Both the position numbers and the translations under genes were made by a program. From DASQPR01 sp963836785 (lineage in GTDB: Bacteria; Actinomycetota; Actinomycetes; Mycobacteriales; Micromonosporaceae): DNA of 64,000 nucleotides. Location: positions 62,001 to 126,000 of the forward strand of contig CAWIKW010000004.1 in NCBI GenBank assembly GCA_963836785.1, written 5' to 3'. Shown one piece after another: positions 45,062 through 54,531 of the stretch; within the stretch, counting starts at the first letter, position 1; each line of letters starts with the position of its first letter. The notes under the pieces are model-generated. The model made no database searches, was not told the DNA's origin, and worked only from the letters and a program-made list of their open reading frames with translations.

Positions 45062-45853
45062 TCAGAGTGACGCTATGCGCAGCACATCGCCGGGCTCAAT
45101 GCCCAGTGCGACGACCGCCCGGCCACCATTGATCGCGACCGCCGCGTGCCCGGCCGAGTCGCCGAACACAATGAGGCTGCCGCGTGGCGCATCGCCGAAC
45201 GTCGCGACCCGTACCGCACGCAGGCCGCCGACCAGCACGTTCTCGCCGAGCCGACTCAGGTCGGCCGCGGTCGCTGCCAATTGGACGTTGCCGAACCGAT
45301 CAACGGTCAGCACCTCGGCCTCGATGTAACCGCTGCCGAGATCGACCACCGGCGGCGGCAGGCGGACGAGATCCGCCGCGGCCACGGGGCTGCCGGCCTC
45401 GCGGAACGCCGCGCCGGTGGCCAGGCGCGCCGCCACCGGGGCGAAGATGTCCCGGCCGTGGAAGGTCGCGGACACCGTCTCCCGATGCCAGTCCGGCTTC
45501 GTCAGCTCGACGGCCTCGGTGATTCCGCCGAGCACATCCGCGGCCGGAAGCAGCAGACCATTGTCCGGGCCGACGAGTAGCCCGCCGTCGGTAGCGAGCG
45601 CGATCGCACGACGCAGGGTTCCGACACCCGGATCAACCACGGCGACGTGTACGGAAATCGGCAGGTCGGCCACCGTCTGCGCGAGGACGGTCGCACCACG
45701 GGCGATGTCACCCGGCCGTACGTCATGCGTCACGTCGATGACCCGTACGGTCGGCGCGATGCGGGCGATCACCCCGTGCAGCGCGGCGGCGAAGCCGTCG
45801 GAGCGGCCGTAGTCGGTCGTGAGGCTGATCCAGCCATACCCGCTGCCTGCCAT
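45062..45853 (-). CDS. SAM hydroxide adenosyltransferase (DUF62)
   Basis: Hydrolyses S-adenosylmethionine to adenosine and methionine; related to fluorinase and chlorinase. The 263-aa protein shows ISLTTDYGRSDGFAAALHGVIARIAPTVRVIDVTHDVRPGDIARGA, VHVAVVDPGVGTLRRAIALA, VGPDNGLLLPA and TFHGRDIFAPVAARLATG, all family blocks. The C-terminal beta barrel includes AEVLTVDRFGNVQLA. The 20-odd residue loop that marks fluorinases is absent. TACGGT (45860-45865, reverse strand) six bases before ATG suggests a leaderless mRNA. Confidence 0.9.
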   Translation of the reverse strand: MAGSGYGWISLTTDYGRSDGFAAALHGVIARIAPTVRVIDVTHDVRPGDIARGATVLAQTVADLPISVHVAVVDPGVGTLRRAIALATDGGLLVGPDNGLLLPAADVLGGITEAVELTKPDWHRETVSATFHGRDIFAPVAARLATGAAFREAGSPVAAADLVRLPPPVVDLGSGYIEAEVLTVDRFGNVQLAATAADLSRLGENVLVGGLRAVRVATFGDAPRGSLIVFGDSAGHAAVAINGGRAVVALGIEPGDVLRIASL

Positions 45854-45859
45854 GCGTCG

Positions 45860-45865
45860 ACCGTA
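45860..45865 (-). promoter_or_regulatory. -10 element of the SAM hydrolase gene (leaderless)
   Basis: TACGGT on the reverse strand, six bases before ATG 45853; no Shine-Dalgarno. Confidence 0.45.
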
Positions 45866-45887
45866 GCGCGGGTGGTGCGACGGCGTT

Positions 45888-46412
45888 CTACAGATCGCGA
45901 CCGAGCACGATCTCGTCGCGCATCGGGATGCCGTACGACCCGATCAGCGGGATCGACGGCTTCACCTCACGCGATCGGGCTACCCCGTCCGGCCGGATCT
46001 CCAGGATGTGCAGGCCACGTCGTTGGTAGAAGCGGAAGGCATCGATGTTGTCGTTTGTGGTCACAAGGATCAGGCGAACCAGGCCTTCGGCCTTGCCGAG
46101 GTCGGCGGCCGCGGCCAGCAGCGCCGTGCCGATGCCCTGGTGGGGCGGGACCGCCTCGATCGACACGACCTCGATCGCGTCACCGTCGATTTCGTACGTC
46201 AGCACGCCGACGATCTGCCTGGGCGGTTCGCCGGCTTCGTGCGTACCCCCGCTGTCGTAACCGGAACCGATTGCGACCAGCGCCGGCAGGGTGCGCAGGT
46301 CGTAGAGGCGGCCGCGGGCAGCGACGCGCGGCTCGCCCCAGGTGGCCGCGAACATGGCGTCGATGCTCGGACCGTCGGCCGGACGGGCCCGGCGAACGTG
46401 GATATCGGTCAC
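45888..46412 (-). CDS. GNAT family N-acetyltransferase
   Basis: A 174-aa acetyltransferase: IHVRRARPADGPSIDAMFAATWGEPRVAARGRLYD at the start, VGVLTYEIDGDAIEVVSIEAVPPHQGIGTALLAAAADLGKAEGLVRLILVTTNDNIDAFRFYQRRGLHILEI with the HQGIGT acetyl-CoA loop. The C-terminal KPSIPLIGSYGIPMRDEIVLGRDL is typical of a subgroup of small GNATs. GTG 46412 is chosen; an upstream in-frame ATG at 46430 overlaps the ATG of the divergent gene and has no ribosome site. Substrate unknown. Confidence 0.88.
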   Translation of the reverse strand: MTDIHVRRARPADGPSIDAMFAATWGEPRVAARGRLYDLRTLPALVAIGSGYDSGGTHEAGEPPRQIVGVLTYEIDGDAIEVVSIEAVPPHQGIGTALLAAAADLGKAEGLVRLILVTTNDNIDAFRFYQRRGLHILEIRPDGVARSREVKPSIPLIGSYGIPMRDEIVLGRDL

Positions 46413-46428
46413 CTGAGAAGGTTGCCTC

Positions 46429-47379
46429 ATGGACGAGCGACTGGACATCTGCATTTTCAACGAGCCGCAACAGGGCGCCACCTATGACGACCTGCGCCGG
46501 CTCGCGCTCCGCACCGAGGAGTGCGGATTCGACGGCTTCTTCCGCTCCGACCACTACCTGCACATGGGCAGCGTGGACGGCCTCCCGGGCCCGACCGACG
46601 CATGGACGACGCTCGCCGGCCTCGCGGTCGAGACGTCGCGCGTGCGGCTGGGCACGCTGGTCAGTCCGGCCACGTTCCGCGAGCCGGGGCCGCTGGCGAT
46701 CACGGTCGCGACCATCGACGCGATGAGCGGTGGCCGCGTCGATCTCGGCCTGGGCGCCGGCTGGTACGAAGCCGAACACACCGCGTATGGCATGGCGTTT
46801 CCGCCGGTCGCCGAGCGCTTCGACATCCTCGAGGAGCAGCTGGCAATCATCACCGGCATGTGGAGCACGCCAGAGGGCGAGCTGTTCAGCTACGACGGTG
46901 CGCACTACCGGGTCACGGATTCGCCGGCGCGGCCGAAGCCAGTCAAAGGGGGCGGCCCGACGATCATCGTCGGTGGCCAGGGTCCGCGACGCACGCCGGA
47001 ACTCGCGGCCCGCTATGCCGGCGAGTTCAACTCATTCACGTCGGTCGGCGAGGCCGCGGTCGCGTTCGACCGGGTCCGCGCCGCGTGCGAACGCGTAGGG
47101 CGCGCCGCGTCCGGCCGTGATCCGATCCGGTTCTCGGCGACCGGAACGATCTTCTGCGGACGGACGGAAGCCGAGGCAGCGCAGCGCGCGAGCCGCGCCG
47201 GAGCCAACGTCGATCGAGCTCGCGCTAGCGGTTTCTATGGCACGCCCGAACAGATCGCCGAGCGCGTCATCGCATATCGCGGAGTCGGCGCATCGCGGTT
47301 GTACCTGCAACTGCCCGATCTGCATGACGTCGACCACGTGGACGCGATCGCCGAGATCCTGCCGCTGGTCCGAGGCTGA
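46429..47379 (+). CDS. LLM-class F420-dependent oxidoreductase
   Basis: Luciferase-like TIM-barrel flavoprotein (316 aa); close relatives use coenzyme F420. Blocks seen: DDLRRLALRTEECGFDGFFRSDHYLHMGSVDGLPGPTDAWTTLAGLAVETSRVRLGTLVSPATFREPGPLAITVATIDAMSGGRVDLGLGAGWYEAEH, ERFDILEEQLAIITGMW and RPKPVKGGGPTIIVGGQGPRRTPELAARYAGEFN. AGAAGG lies eight bases before ATG. Physiological substrate cannot be deduced. Confidence 0.9.
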   Translation: MDERLDICIFNEPQQGATYDDLRRLALRTEECGFDGFFRSDHYLHMGSVDGLPGPTDAWTTLAGLAVETSRVRLGTLVSPATFREPGPLAITVATIDAMSGGRVDLGLGAGWYEAEHTAYGMAFPPVAERFDILEEQLAIITGMWSTPEGELFSYDGAHYRVTDSPARPKPVKGGGPTIIVGGQGPRRTPELAARYAGEFNSFTSVGEAAVAFDRVRAACERVGRAASGRDPIRFSATGTIFCGRTEAEAAQRASRAGANVDRARASGFYGTPEQIAERVIAYRGVGASRLYLQLPDLHDVDHVDAIAEILPLVRG

Positions 47380-47408
47380 CGGGCGTCGAACGTGCCGGCA
47401 GTGGGGTG

Positions 47409-47768
47409 TCAGAGGCAGAGGCAGAACGGGTGTCCGGCCGGGTCGTAGAACACGACGAAGTCGTCACCCGGCTGCACCTCGGCCCTCGTCGCGCCGGCGG
47501 CGAGCACGCGCTTCTCGGTCGCTTCGAACTCGTCGACGGTGAAGTCGAGGTGGAACTGCTGCGGCACCGGACCCTCGGGCCACGTCGGCGGCGTGTAATT
47601 CGGCACCCGCTGAAAGCAGATCCGCATCGGCTCGGCGCTCTTAAGGACGACCCACTCCTCATCGGCGTACGTGATCGGCCAATCGAGGACCTGGCTGTAG
47701 AACTCGGCCAGCGCCCGGGGATCGGGACAGTCCAGCACGACGCTGCGCGTCTTGATGGTGTCGCTCAC
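47409..47768 (-). CDS. VOC/glyoxalase-fold protein
   Basis: A 119-aa single-domain vicinal-oxygen-chelate protein: SVVLDCPDPRALAEFYSQVLDWPITYADEEWVVLK, MRICFQRVPNYTPPTWPEGPVPQQFHLDFTVDEFEATEKRVLAAGATRAEVQPGDDFVVFYDPAGHPFCLCL. It has paired beta-alpha-beta-beta-beta modules, and the final PAGHPFCL is typical of actinobacterial members often annotated as glyoxalase-like. GTG 47768 has AAAGGA seven bases upstream. A long in-frame read-through upstream belongs to the antisense of lhr coding and is not translated. It follows lhr by 29 bp and may be co-transcribed. Confidence 0.85.
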   Translation of the reverse strand: MSDTIKTRSVVLDCPDPRALAEFYSQVLDWPITYADEEWVVLKSAEPMRICFQRVPNYTPPTWPEGPVPQQFHLDFTVDEFEATEKRVLAAGATRAEVQPGDDFVVFYDPAGHPFCLCL

Positions 47769-47797
47769 GGTGGTCCTTTCGTCGAGAGTTCTATCCC

Positions 47798-50700
47798 TTA
47801 CCCACGCAGTCGCAGACCACGTGGCGTCACGCGGAATCCGGCCGCGGCCAACGCATCGCGCAGCGGACTCGCGTGAACCGAGCCACCGTCCGCCCGTTCC
47901 ACCGACAGCGCACCCAGGGCCCCGGCGTGTACGGCATCGGCCAGCGCCTTCGCGGCGCGGGCGAGCAGGTCGGTGTCGTCGGTGTACGACAGCAGCGTCC
48001 GGCCGCCGCGCTCGACGTAGAGCACCAGTGACCCGTCGACGAGGACGACGAGCGCGCCCGCCTTCCGGCCGGCGCGGTGCCCGGAACTCGTCGTCGGTGT
48101 CTGGCCGTCGCCCGGCGCTGCTCCCTCGTCGACCACGCGGTCGGGCCAGGGGAGAGCCGCTCCGTACGGGTTTGCCGGGTCGGTGCTCGCGAGCACGAGT
48201 GCGGCTGCCGTCCGCCGGGCCGGTGGCAAGGATGCTCGACTGCTCGGCAGCTCTCCGCCGCCCGGTGCGTCCGCCTCGGCCAGCGCGCGCAACCGGTCGA
48301 CCGCGCCCGGCACCGCGAACTGGGCGGCACCGAGTCCCTCGACGAAGTAGCCCCGCCGCGCGGCGCCGCGCTCCTCCAGCGCGGCGAACACCGGGTAGAC
48401 CGCCGCGAATCCTCCGGTCACGTCCTCCGCGAAGACGGCTCCCCGGGTGACCACGCCGTGCCGGTCGAGCAGCGCGTCCGCGGTCGCCGCCGCACGACGG
48501 GTCGGATCGAGGTCGAGTTCTGGCAGGCGATACCACCGGCCGCCCATGGCCGGTGGTGGCGGTCGGGGTGTGTTGACGCCGCTGATGCCGCCGGCGGCCG
48601 GGGCGGCGCCGGCTCCGGCCGCCCGGCTCCGGCCGATGTCGAATCGGTAGCCGCCGGCGCCGGGTCGGCGCAGTCGCGTCCGCGACGGAGTCGCCTTCGC
48701 GCGGTGTGCACCGCTGCCGCCGGCCTGCAGCGCCCGCAGCGGAGCGAGCGTGTCGTTGGACAGGTGACCGGCCCATACCAGGTCCCAGATCGCGGCCGCG
48801 ATGTCGGCGTCGGTCGGCGTCGGGCCGTCCGTCGGCGTCCAGTGGGCGGTGATCCGGTCGGAGAGGCCGCGGAAGAACAGCGCCTGGCCGTGGTCGAGGG
48901 ACGCGAGCACCGCCTGGTGCAACGGTCCGGCCGCCGCTTCGGCGTCGGGCGGCGGCAGCAGCAGCGGTGCCAGGTCGGCGTACGCCAGCCGGATCCAACC
49001 GTCGTTCGAGCCGATCGAACCGTGGCCGGCCCAGATCACCTCGCCGGTCGCGCACAACTCGTCGAGGAACGCCGGCGCGTAGTCCGCCACGCGGGCCGGC
49101 AGCACAAGCCGTTCGAGTGCCGAGGCCGGCACGCCGACGCCGTGGAGTGTCTCGATCGTTCGGCCGAGCGCCTCGACGCCCCGGCCGGGCGAGACGATCT
49201 GCTGCCAGGCCGGCAGGAAGCGGGCCAGCGCCGCCGGTGGCACCGGCTCGATCTCCTTGCGGAGCGCGGCAAGCGATCGGCGGCGCAGCATGCGCAGGAC
49301 CTCGGCGTCGCAGAACTCGGTGCCGGCGCCGTCCGGGGTGAACTCGCCGGACGCGACACGTCCGTCGGCGACGAGTCGGCGGAGAGCCTGCTCCACGACG
49401 AACACGCCCAGTCCGAACCGGGCGGCGCAGGCAACCGCGGTGAACGGCCCGTGGGTGCGGGCATAACGAGTGACTAGGTCGCCGAGCGGGTCGGCCACCG
49501 GCGCCGTATAGGCCTCGGCCACACCGACCGGCAGCGCGACGCCGAGCGCATCGCGCATCCGTCCGGCGTCCTCGATCGCGATCCAGCGCTGCTCGCCGGC
49601 GATGCGAACCTCGATGGCGCGGCGGGTCGCACCGAGTTGGGCCAGCCAGCTTGGATCGATTCCGCGGATAGCCGCGTCCGCGACGGACAGGTCACCGATC
49701 CGGCGGAGCATCTCGGCGGCATCCTCCGCGTCGCGCGGCGGCCGCGTCACGTCGAGCCATTGCAGGCGGCGTTCGGTCTCGGTCACCACGACCGGGTCCA
49801 GCAGCTCGCGCAGATCGACCCGGCCGAGCAACTCGCCGAGCAGCGTCGAGTCGAGGGCGAGGGCGGCGGCACGACGCTCGGCCAGCGGCGCGTCGCCCTC
49901 ATACAGGAACGCGCCGACGTATCCGAACAGCAGCGACCGGGCAAATGGCGACGGCTTGGGAGTCTCGACGTCGACCAGGCGGATTCGGCGACCGCCGAGG
50001 TCACGCATCAGCTCGACCAGGCCCGGCACGTCGAACACGTCGCGGAGGCATTCGCGGGCCGCCTCCAGCGTGATCGGGAAGTCGGGAAAGTCGCGGGCCA
50101 CATCGAGGAGCTGGGCCGCTCGTTGGCGCTGCTGCCACAGCGGTGTCCGGCGGTTCGGGTCGCGCCGCGGCAACAGCAACGCACGGGCCGCGCATTCGCG
50201 GAACCGTGAGGCGAACAACGCCGACGTGCCGACCGACTCCTCGACGATCGTGGCGATCTCGTCCGGATCGAACGCCACCAGATCGGCGCCGGGCGGTTCG
50301 TCGACGACGTCCGGCAGCCGGATCACGATCCCGTCGTCGGACGGCATCACCTGCGAGTCAACGCCATAACGCTCGGCGATCCGGCGCGCGATCGCGAGCG
50401 CCCACGGCCCGTTGACCCGCGCACCGAGCACGCAGTGCACGGTCATCCGCCAGTCGCCCAGCTCATCACGGAACCGCTCGACCAGCACCGTACGGTCGTC
50501 CGGCAGCACCCGCGTCGCGTCGCGCTGCTCGCCTACGTACGCCAGGAGGTTGTCGATCGCCCACGTGTCGAGGCCCGTGGCGGTGAGCGAGGCCCGAGCC
50601 GCATCGGGCGTCGCCGTGGTGAGCGTCCGCAACTGTGCGCCGATCGCGCGGCCGAGCTCGACCGGGCGGCCGAGCGCATCGCCCTTCCAGAACGGCATGC

Positions 50701-52570
50701 GCGCGGACGCACCAGGCGCCGGCGACACAAGCACCCGATCGGGCGTGATGTCCTCGATACGCCACGACGTAGAACCGAGCAGGAAAACGTCGCCGACACG
50801 CGACTCGTAGACCATCTCCTCGTCGAGTTCGCCGACCCGGCCGCCGCGCTCGGCACCGGCCAGGAACACGCCGAACAGACCCCGATCCGGGATCGTGCCG
50901 CCACTCGTCACGGCCAGCCGCTGCGCACCCGGCCGCGCGGTCAGCACGTCGGTCACGCGATCCCAGACGAGCCGTGGCCGCAACTCGGCGAACGCGGTGG
51001 ACGGATAGCGACCGGCGAGCATGTCGAGCACCGCATCGAGCGCGGACGACGGCAGCTCGCCGAATGGCGCCGCCCGACGGATGAGCGCGGCCAACTCGGC
51101 GACGTGCCACGGCTCCATCGCGACCATCGCGATGACGTGCTGGGCCAGGACGTCGAGCGGATTGCGCGGATAGCGCAGCTCCTCGATCGCACCTGCGCCC
51201 ATCCGGTCTGCGACGACGGCGCACGAGACCAGGTCGCCGCGGTGCTTCGGCAGCACGACGCCGCGCGAGATCGCGCCGACCTGGTGACCGGCGCGACCCA
51301 CGCGCTGCAGACCGGCGGCGACCGAAGGCGGCGCTTCGACCTGCACCACGAGGTCGACGGCGCCCATGTCGATGCCGAGTTCCAGGCTGCTGGTCGCGAC
51401 GACCGCCGGCAGGTCGCCGGCCTTGAGCGCCTCCTCGATGTGCTTGCGCTCCTCGCGCGAGACGGAGCCGTGGTGGGCCCGTGCGACCACGGGCGCGGCA
51501 CCGGCCGCCATCCCGGACTCGGCCATGATTTCGGCCGGTGTGCGGCCGCCGGCGGCTTGCACGGCGGCGATCAGGTCGATCCCCGTGGCGCGCTCGGCGG
51601 CCAGCTCGTTAAGGCGCGCGCACAGGCGTTCGGCGCCGCGTCGCGCGTTGACGAACACGATCGTCGACCGGTGTGCCTCGATCAGATCGAGAATCCGCTC
51701 CTCGACCGCCGGCCAGATCGAGGGCCGGCGCGGCCCGTCGTCATCGTCGGTGTCGATCTCGTCGAGCCGCGTCATGTCCTCGACCGGCACCTCGACGCTG
51801 ACCTCGATCGTCTTCGCGGTCGGCGGCGCCACCACCGTGATCGGATGTGCGCCGCCGAGGAACCGGGCGGTCTCCTCGATGGGGCGTACGGTCGCGGACA
51901 GGCCGATGCGCTGCGCGGGCTGGGGCAGCAACGCGTCGAGACGCTCCAGCGACAGCGCGAGGTGTGCGCCGCGCTTCGTCGCGCACACGGCGTGCACCTC
52001 GTCGATGATCACCGTCTCGACGCCGCGAAGCGACTCCCGGGCCGACGATGTCAGCAGCAGGAACAGCGACTCCGGGGTGGTGATCAACACATCCGGTGGC
52101 CGCTTCGCGAAGGCGCGGCGTTCGTCCGCCGGGGTGTCGCCGGTGCGCATACCGACCGTGATGTCCGGCTCCGGGAGGCCGAGCCGGGCCGACGCGTGGC
52201 GGATGCCGACCAGCGGCGTCCGGAGATTGCGCTCCACATCGACGGCGAGCGCCTTGAGCGGGCTCACGTAGAGCACGCGGCACCGCTTGGTGGCATCGGT
52301 CGGCTTCCCCTCGGTCGCCAGCCGGTCGATCGACCACAGGAACGCGGCCAGCGTCTTGCCGGAGCCGGTCGGCGCGACAACCAGAGCGTGCTTGCCGGCG
52401 CTGATCGCTGACCACGCCTGGGCCTGAGCCGGGGTCGGTGCGGCGAACGCCGCGTCGAACCAGGCGCGGGTCGCCGGTCCGAAGGCGGACAGCCCGCCTC
52501 CTAGCGGCAGGCCGGCCGGTCCCACCGGGGGCAGGTCACCGGGGGAGGGCACGCGCGGCTTTCGAGGCAC
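47798..52570 (-). CDS. lhr: Large ATP-dependent helicase Lhr
   Basis: Superfamily 2 3'-to-5' DNA helicase, 1590 aa, of the size of the mycobacterial Lhr. The helicase core shows Walker A APTGSGKT (about 66-73), DEVH as the DExH box (in VIIDEVHAVCATKRGAHLALSLERLDALL), and SATVRPIEETARFLGG. In the second RecA domain, IVFVNARRGAERLCARLNELA, ATSSLELGIDMGAVDLVVQVEAP and QRVGRAGHQVG follow. A winged helix and the long Lhr-type C-terminal half extend to the end. GTG 52570 gives PRKPRVPSPGD; ATG 52660 would add 30 unlikely residues. In Mycobacterium lhr is damage-inducible and adjacent to a nei gene. Confidence 0.95.
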   Translation of the reverse strand: MPRKPRVPSPGDLPPVGPAGLPLGGGLSAFGPATRAWFDAAFAAPTPAQAQAWSAISAGKHALVVAPTGSGKTLAAFLWSIDRLATEGKPTDATKRCRVLYVSPLKALAVDVERNLRTPLVGIRHASARLGLPEPDITVGMRTGDTPADERRAFAKRPPDVLITTPESLFLLLTSSARESLRGVETVIIDEVHAVCATKRGAHLALSLERLDALLPQPAQRIGLSATVRPIEETARFLGGAHPITVVAPPTAKTIEVSVEVPVEDMTRLDEIDTDDDDGPRRPSIWPAVEERILDLIEAHRSTIVFVNARRGAERLCARLNELAAERATGIDLIAAVQAAGGRTPAEIMAESGMAAGAAPVVARAHHGSVSREERKHIEEALKAGDLPAVVATSSLELGIDMGAVDLVVQVEAPPSVAAGLQRVGRAGHQVGAISRGVVLPKHRGDLVSCAVVADRMGAGAIEELRYPRNPLDVLAQHVIAMVAMEPWHVAELAALIRRAAPFGELPSSALDAVLDMLAGRYPSTAFAELRPRLVWDRVTDVLTARPGAQRLAVTSGGTIPDRGLFGVFLAGAERGGRVGELDEEMVYESRVGDVFLLGSTSWRIEDITPDRVLVSPAPGASARMPFWKGDALGRPVELGRAIGAQLRTLTTATPDAARASLTATGLDTWAIDNLLAYVGEQRDATRVLPDDRTVLVERFRDELGDWRMTVHCVLGARVNGPWALAIARRIAERYGVDSQVMPSDDGIVIRLPDVVDEPPGADLVAFDPDEIATIVEESVGTSALFASRFRECAARALLLPRRDPNRRTPLWQQRQRAAQLLDVARDFPDFPITLEAARECLRDVFDVPGLVELMRDLGGRRIRLVDVETPKPSPFARSLLFGYVGAFLYEGDAPLAERRAAALALDSTLLGELLGRVDLRELLDPVVVTETERRLQWLDVTRPPRDAEDAAEMLRRIGDLSVADAAIRGIDPSWLAQLGATRRAIEVRIAGEQRWIAIEDAGRMRDALGVALPVGVAEAYTAPVADPLGDLVTRYARTHGPFTAVACAARFGLGVFVVEQALRRLVADGRVASGEFTPDGAGTEFCDAEVLRMLRRRSLAALRKEIEPVPPAALARFLPAWQQIVSPGRGVEALGRTIETLHGVGVPASALERLVLPARVADYAPAFLDELCATGEVIWAGHGSIGSNDGWIRLAYADLAPLLLPPPDAEAAAGPLHQAVLASLDHGQALFFRGLSDRITAHWTPTDGPTPTDADIAAAIWDLVWAGHLSNDTLAPLRALQAGGSGAHRAKATPSRTRLRRPGAGGYRFDIGRSRAAGAGAAPAAGGISGVNTPRPPPPAMGGRWYRLPELDLDPTRRAAATADALLDRHGVVTRGAVFAEDVTGGFAAVYPVFAALEERGAARRGYFVEGLGAAQFAVPGAVDRLRALAEADAPGGGELPSSRASLPPARRTAAALVLASTDPANPYGAALPWPDRVVDEGAAPGDGQTPTTSSGHRAGRKAGALVVLVDGSLVLYVERGGRTLLSYTDDTDLLARAAKALADAVHAGALGALSVERADGGSVHASPLRDALAAAGFRVTPRGLRLRG

Positions 52571-52767
52571 CCGTCCATCCTGCCCCGCCGGTACGACATT
52601 CGCCGAGGTGATCGCCGGTGGGCGGCCACGGCCGACGGCTTCGACCCGCGGACGGTACACCCAGGTTCCACCCGGCCTCCACCCGTGGGTGGCGGTGTCG
52701 GGGGTCGTCGATACCTAGCGTCGTAGAGGTCAGATTAACGACCCTCCGAAGGAGCTTGGGACACCTC

Positions 52768-53274
52768 ATGGACGCGTTGCAGATCGTGCTGGTTGCCGCG
52801 GTCGTCATCTTCATGATCGTTCGCCGGTTCGCCGGCTCGCCGGTGCAGGCCAAGTCGCTGGCCGTGCCGATCGGCCTGACCGCGTACGGCATCTACTCGC
52901 TCGACCAGGCCGTGCACGGTCGATTCACCGCGGCGGAGATCGCACTGCTCGCCGTCGAGGCGATCATCGGCCTGCTGGCCGGCCTTGGGCGGGGCGCGAC
53001 GATCCAGCTCTACCTCCGGGGCGGCCACCTGTGGCAGCGCTACACGGTCGCGACGCTCGGCGTCTGGATCGCTCTCATCGTGCTGCGGATCGGGCTCGCC
53101 TCCGGTGGCCATGTGATCGGCGTGAGCCTGCCGATGGGCGGCACGATCATGGCGACGTTCGGCCTCAGCCTTCTCGTCGAGTCGTTGGTGGTGCAGAAGC
53201 GGGCCGCGGCGACGGGTGCGGCGATCATGCCGCAGCAGTCGCGTCGGGATCGTCGCATGATCGGCATCCGCTAG
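52768..53274 (+). CDS. Four-helix membrane protein (DUF1453-like)
   Basis: A 168-aa protein with about four or five membrane helices: LQIVLVAAVVIFMIV, SLAVPIGLTAYGIYSL, AEIALLAVEAIIGLLAGLG and two more in the second half (VATLGVWIALIVLRIGL, IMATFGLSLLVESLVV). The conserved-looking loop LGRGATIQLYLRGGHLWQRY lies in between. This resembles CcdC/DUF1453-type proteins, which in actinobacteria often precede a DesK-like two-component system, as here. ATG 52768; AAGGAG lies 14 bases upstream. Function unknown. Confidence 0.75.
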   Translation: MDALQIVLVAAVVIFMIVRRFAGSPVQAKSLAVPIGLTAYGIYSLDQAVHGRFTAAEIALLAVEAIIGLLAGLGRGATIQLYLRGGHLWQRYTVATLGVWIALIVLRIGLASGGHVIGVSLPMGGTIMATFGLSLLVESLVVQKRAAATGAAIMPQQSRRDRRMIGIR

Positions 53275-53324
53275 GCCACATGCCGGCGGCGGATGACGCT
53301 CGGCCGGAACGAACAGGCACAATC

Positions 53325-53352
53325 CGGTGGCGGTCGACGACGACCGCCACCG
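53325..53352 (+). promoter_or_regulatory. Perfect 12-bp stem-loop before the histidine kinase gene
   Basis: CGGTGGCGGTCG (53325-53336), ACGA, CGACCGCCACCG (53341-53352). It lies just before the AAGGAGG ribosome site. It could be a terminator of the preceding gene, an attenuator, or an operator. Confidence 0.6.
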
Positions 53353-53376
53353 CGCTATGACCAAGGAGGACCGGCG

Positions 53377-54531
53377 ATGCCGAAGGCGGTCGGGCGCGAC
53401 ACCGTGCGGGTGTGGCTCGGCCCCGAGCGGGCCGACTCCCGGCGCCGGATACGCAACGTCATCACCGCGGCCGCGGTCACGTACGGCGTCGCGAGCGCGA
53501 CACCGTTCGCCGGTTGGTCCGGTCGCCACCTCGCCATCGCGCTACTCCTGATCGCGGCCGATCTCGGCTGGCTCGGCCTCGCCTTTCAACCGTTCGGCGG
53601 CACGATCTCGATGCCGTTCGCACTGGTCCTCACCGGTGCCGCCGGCACCGCGTTGACGCTGGTCAGTCCGCACTCTGCGGCCGTGGTGTACATCGGGATC
53701 GCGATCGGGGGCGCCACCCGGTGGTTGCCGATCCCACGGGCCGTCGGATTCGGTGCCGTGCTCGGCGTCGCGTACACGGTCGGGCACCTAGCGATCTCCG
53801 ACACGGCCGTGTGGCTGCTCATCGGGCCCGGCGTCGTGATCGTGAGCCTGCTCCTCGGCTTCATACGCCGGCAGAACGACCAGCTCATCAGCGAGGCGCA
53901 GCTCGTCCGCGACGAACACGCCCGCTCCGCGGCCCTGGACGAGCGGGCCCGCATCGCCCGGGAGATTCACGACGTGCTTGCGCATTCCCTGGCCGCGCTG
54001 TCCGTGCAACTCGAGACGGCCGACGCGCTGATCGAGGGCGGCCGCACCGAGCAGGCACACACGTCCGTACGCCGAGCCGGCCAGCTGGCCAAGGAAGGTT
54101 TGGCCGAGACACGGCGGGCGATCGGTGCGCTCCGCGGCGACACGCTGCCGCTGCCCGATCTCCTCACGACGCTCGCGACGGCGTACGAGATGGACACCGG
54201 CGCTCCGGCCACGGTCGACATAACGGGTGAACGCGATGAGCTTCCGGCCGACGTGACGTTGACGCTGTACCGGACGGCTCAGGAGGCGATTACGAACGTC
54301 CGGAAGCACGCGCCCGGCGCATCGGTCGACGTCTCACTCGCGTACCAGCCGGAGATGGTGACCCTGAGCGTCGCGAACGGTGCCAGCCCGGACGGCGAGC
54401 GACCGCTCGCGGACGCCGGCGGCGGCTACGGCCTGACCGGCCTGCGTGAACGCGCGGAACTGGCCGGCGGCACATTCACCGCGGGCCCGGACGGTCACGG
54501 CTGGCGGGTCGATGTCAGGATTCCGTCGTGA
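53377..54531 (+). CDS. Sensor histidine kinase (HisKA_3, NarL-type partner)
   Basis: A 384-aa sensor with five or six membrane helices (about residues 27-162) and no large extracellular domain. The HisKA_3 dimerisation box is ALDERARIAREIHDVLAHSLAALSVQLETADAL with phospho-His198. The ATPase domain has the N box TLYRTAQEAITNVRKHAPGASV, then GGGYGLTGLRERAELAGGTF. It has the architecture of DesK-like kinases that sense membrane state. AAGGAGG precedes the ATG. The stop overlaps the regulator gene by GTGA. Confidence 0.93.
   Translation: MPKAVGRDTVRVWLGPERADSRRRIRNVITAAAVTYGVASATPFAGWSGRHLAIALLLIAADLGWLGLAFQPFGGTISMPFALVLTGAAGTALTLVSPHSAAVVYIGIAIGGATRWLPIPRAVGFGAVLGVAYTVGHLAISDTAVWLLIGPGVVIVSLLLGFIRRQNDQLISEAQLVRDEHARSAALDERARIAREIHDVLAHSLAALSVQLETADALIEGGRTEQAHTSVRRAGQLAKEGLAETRRAIGALRGDTLPLPDLLTTLATAYEMDTGAPATVDITGERDELPADVTLTLYRTAQEAITNVRKHAPGASVDVSLAYQPEMVTLSVANGASPDGERPLADAGGGYGLTGLRERAELAGGTFTAGPDGHGWRVDVRIPS

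Noticed and set aside
47409..49055. 548-aa frame ending in the VOC domain
   Set aside because: Everything before GTG 47768 is Arg/Gly-rich antisense or out-of-frame lhr sequence; the VOC gene has its own ribosome site.
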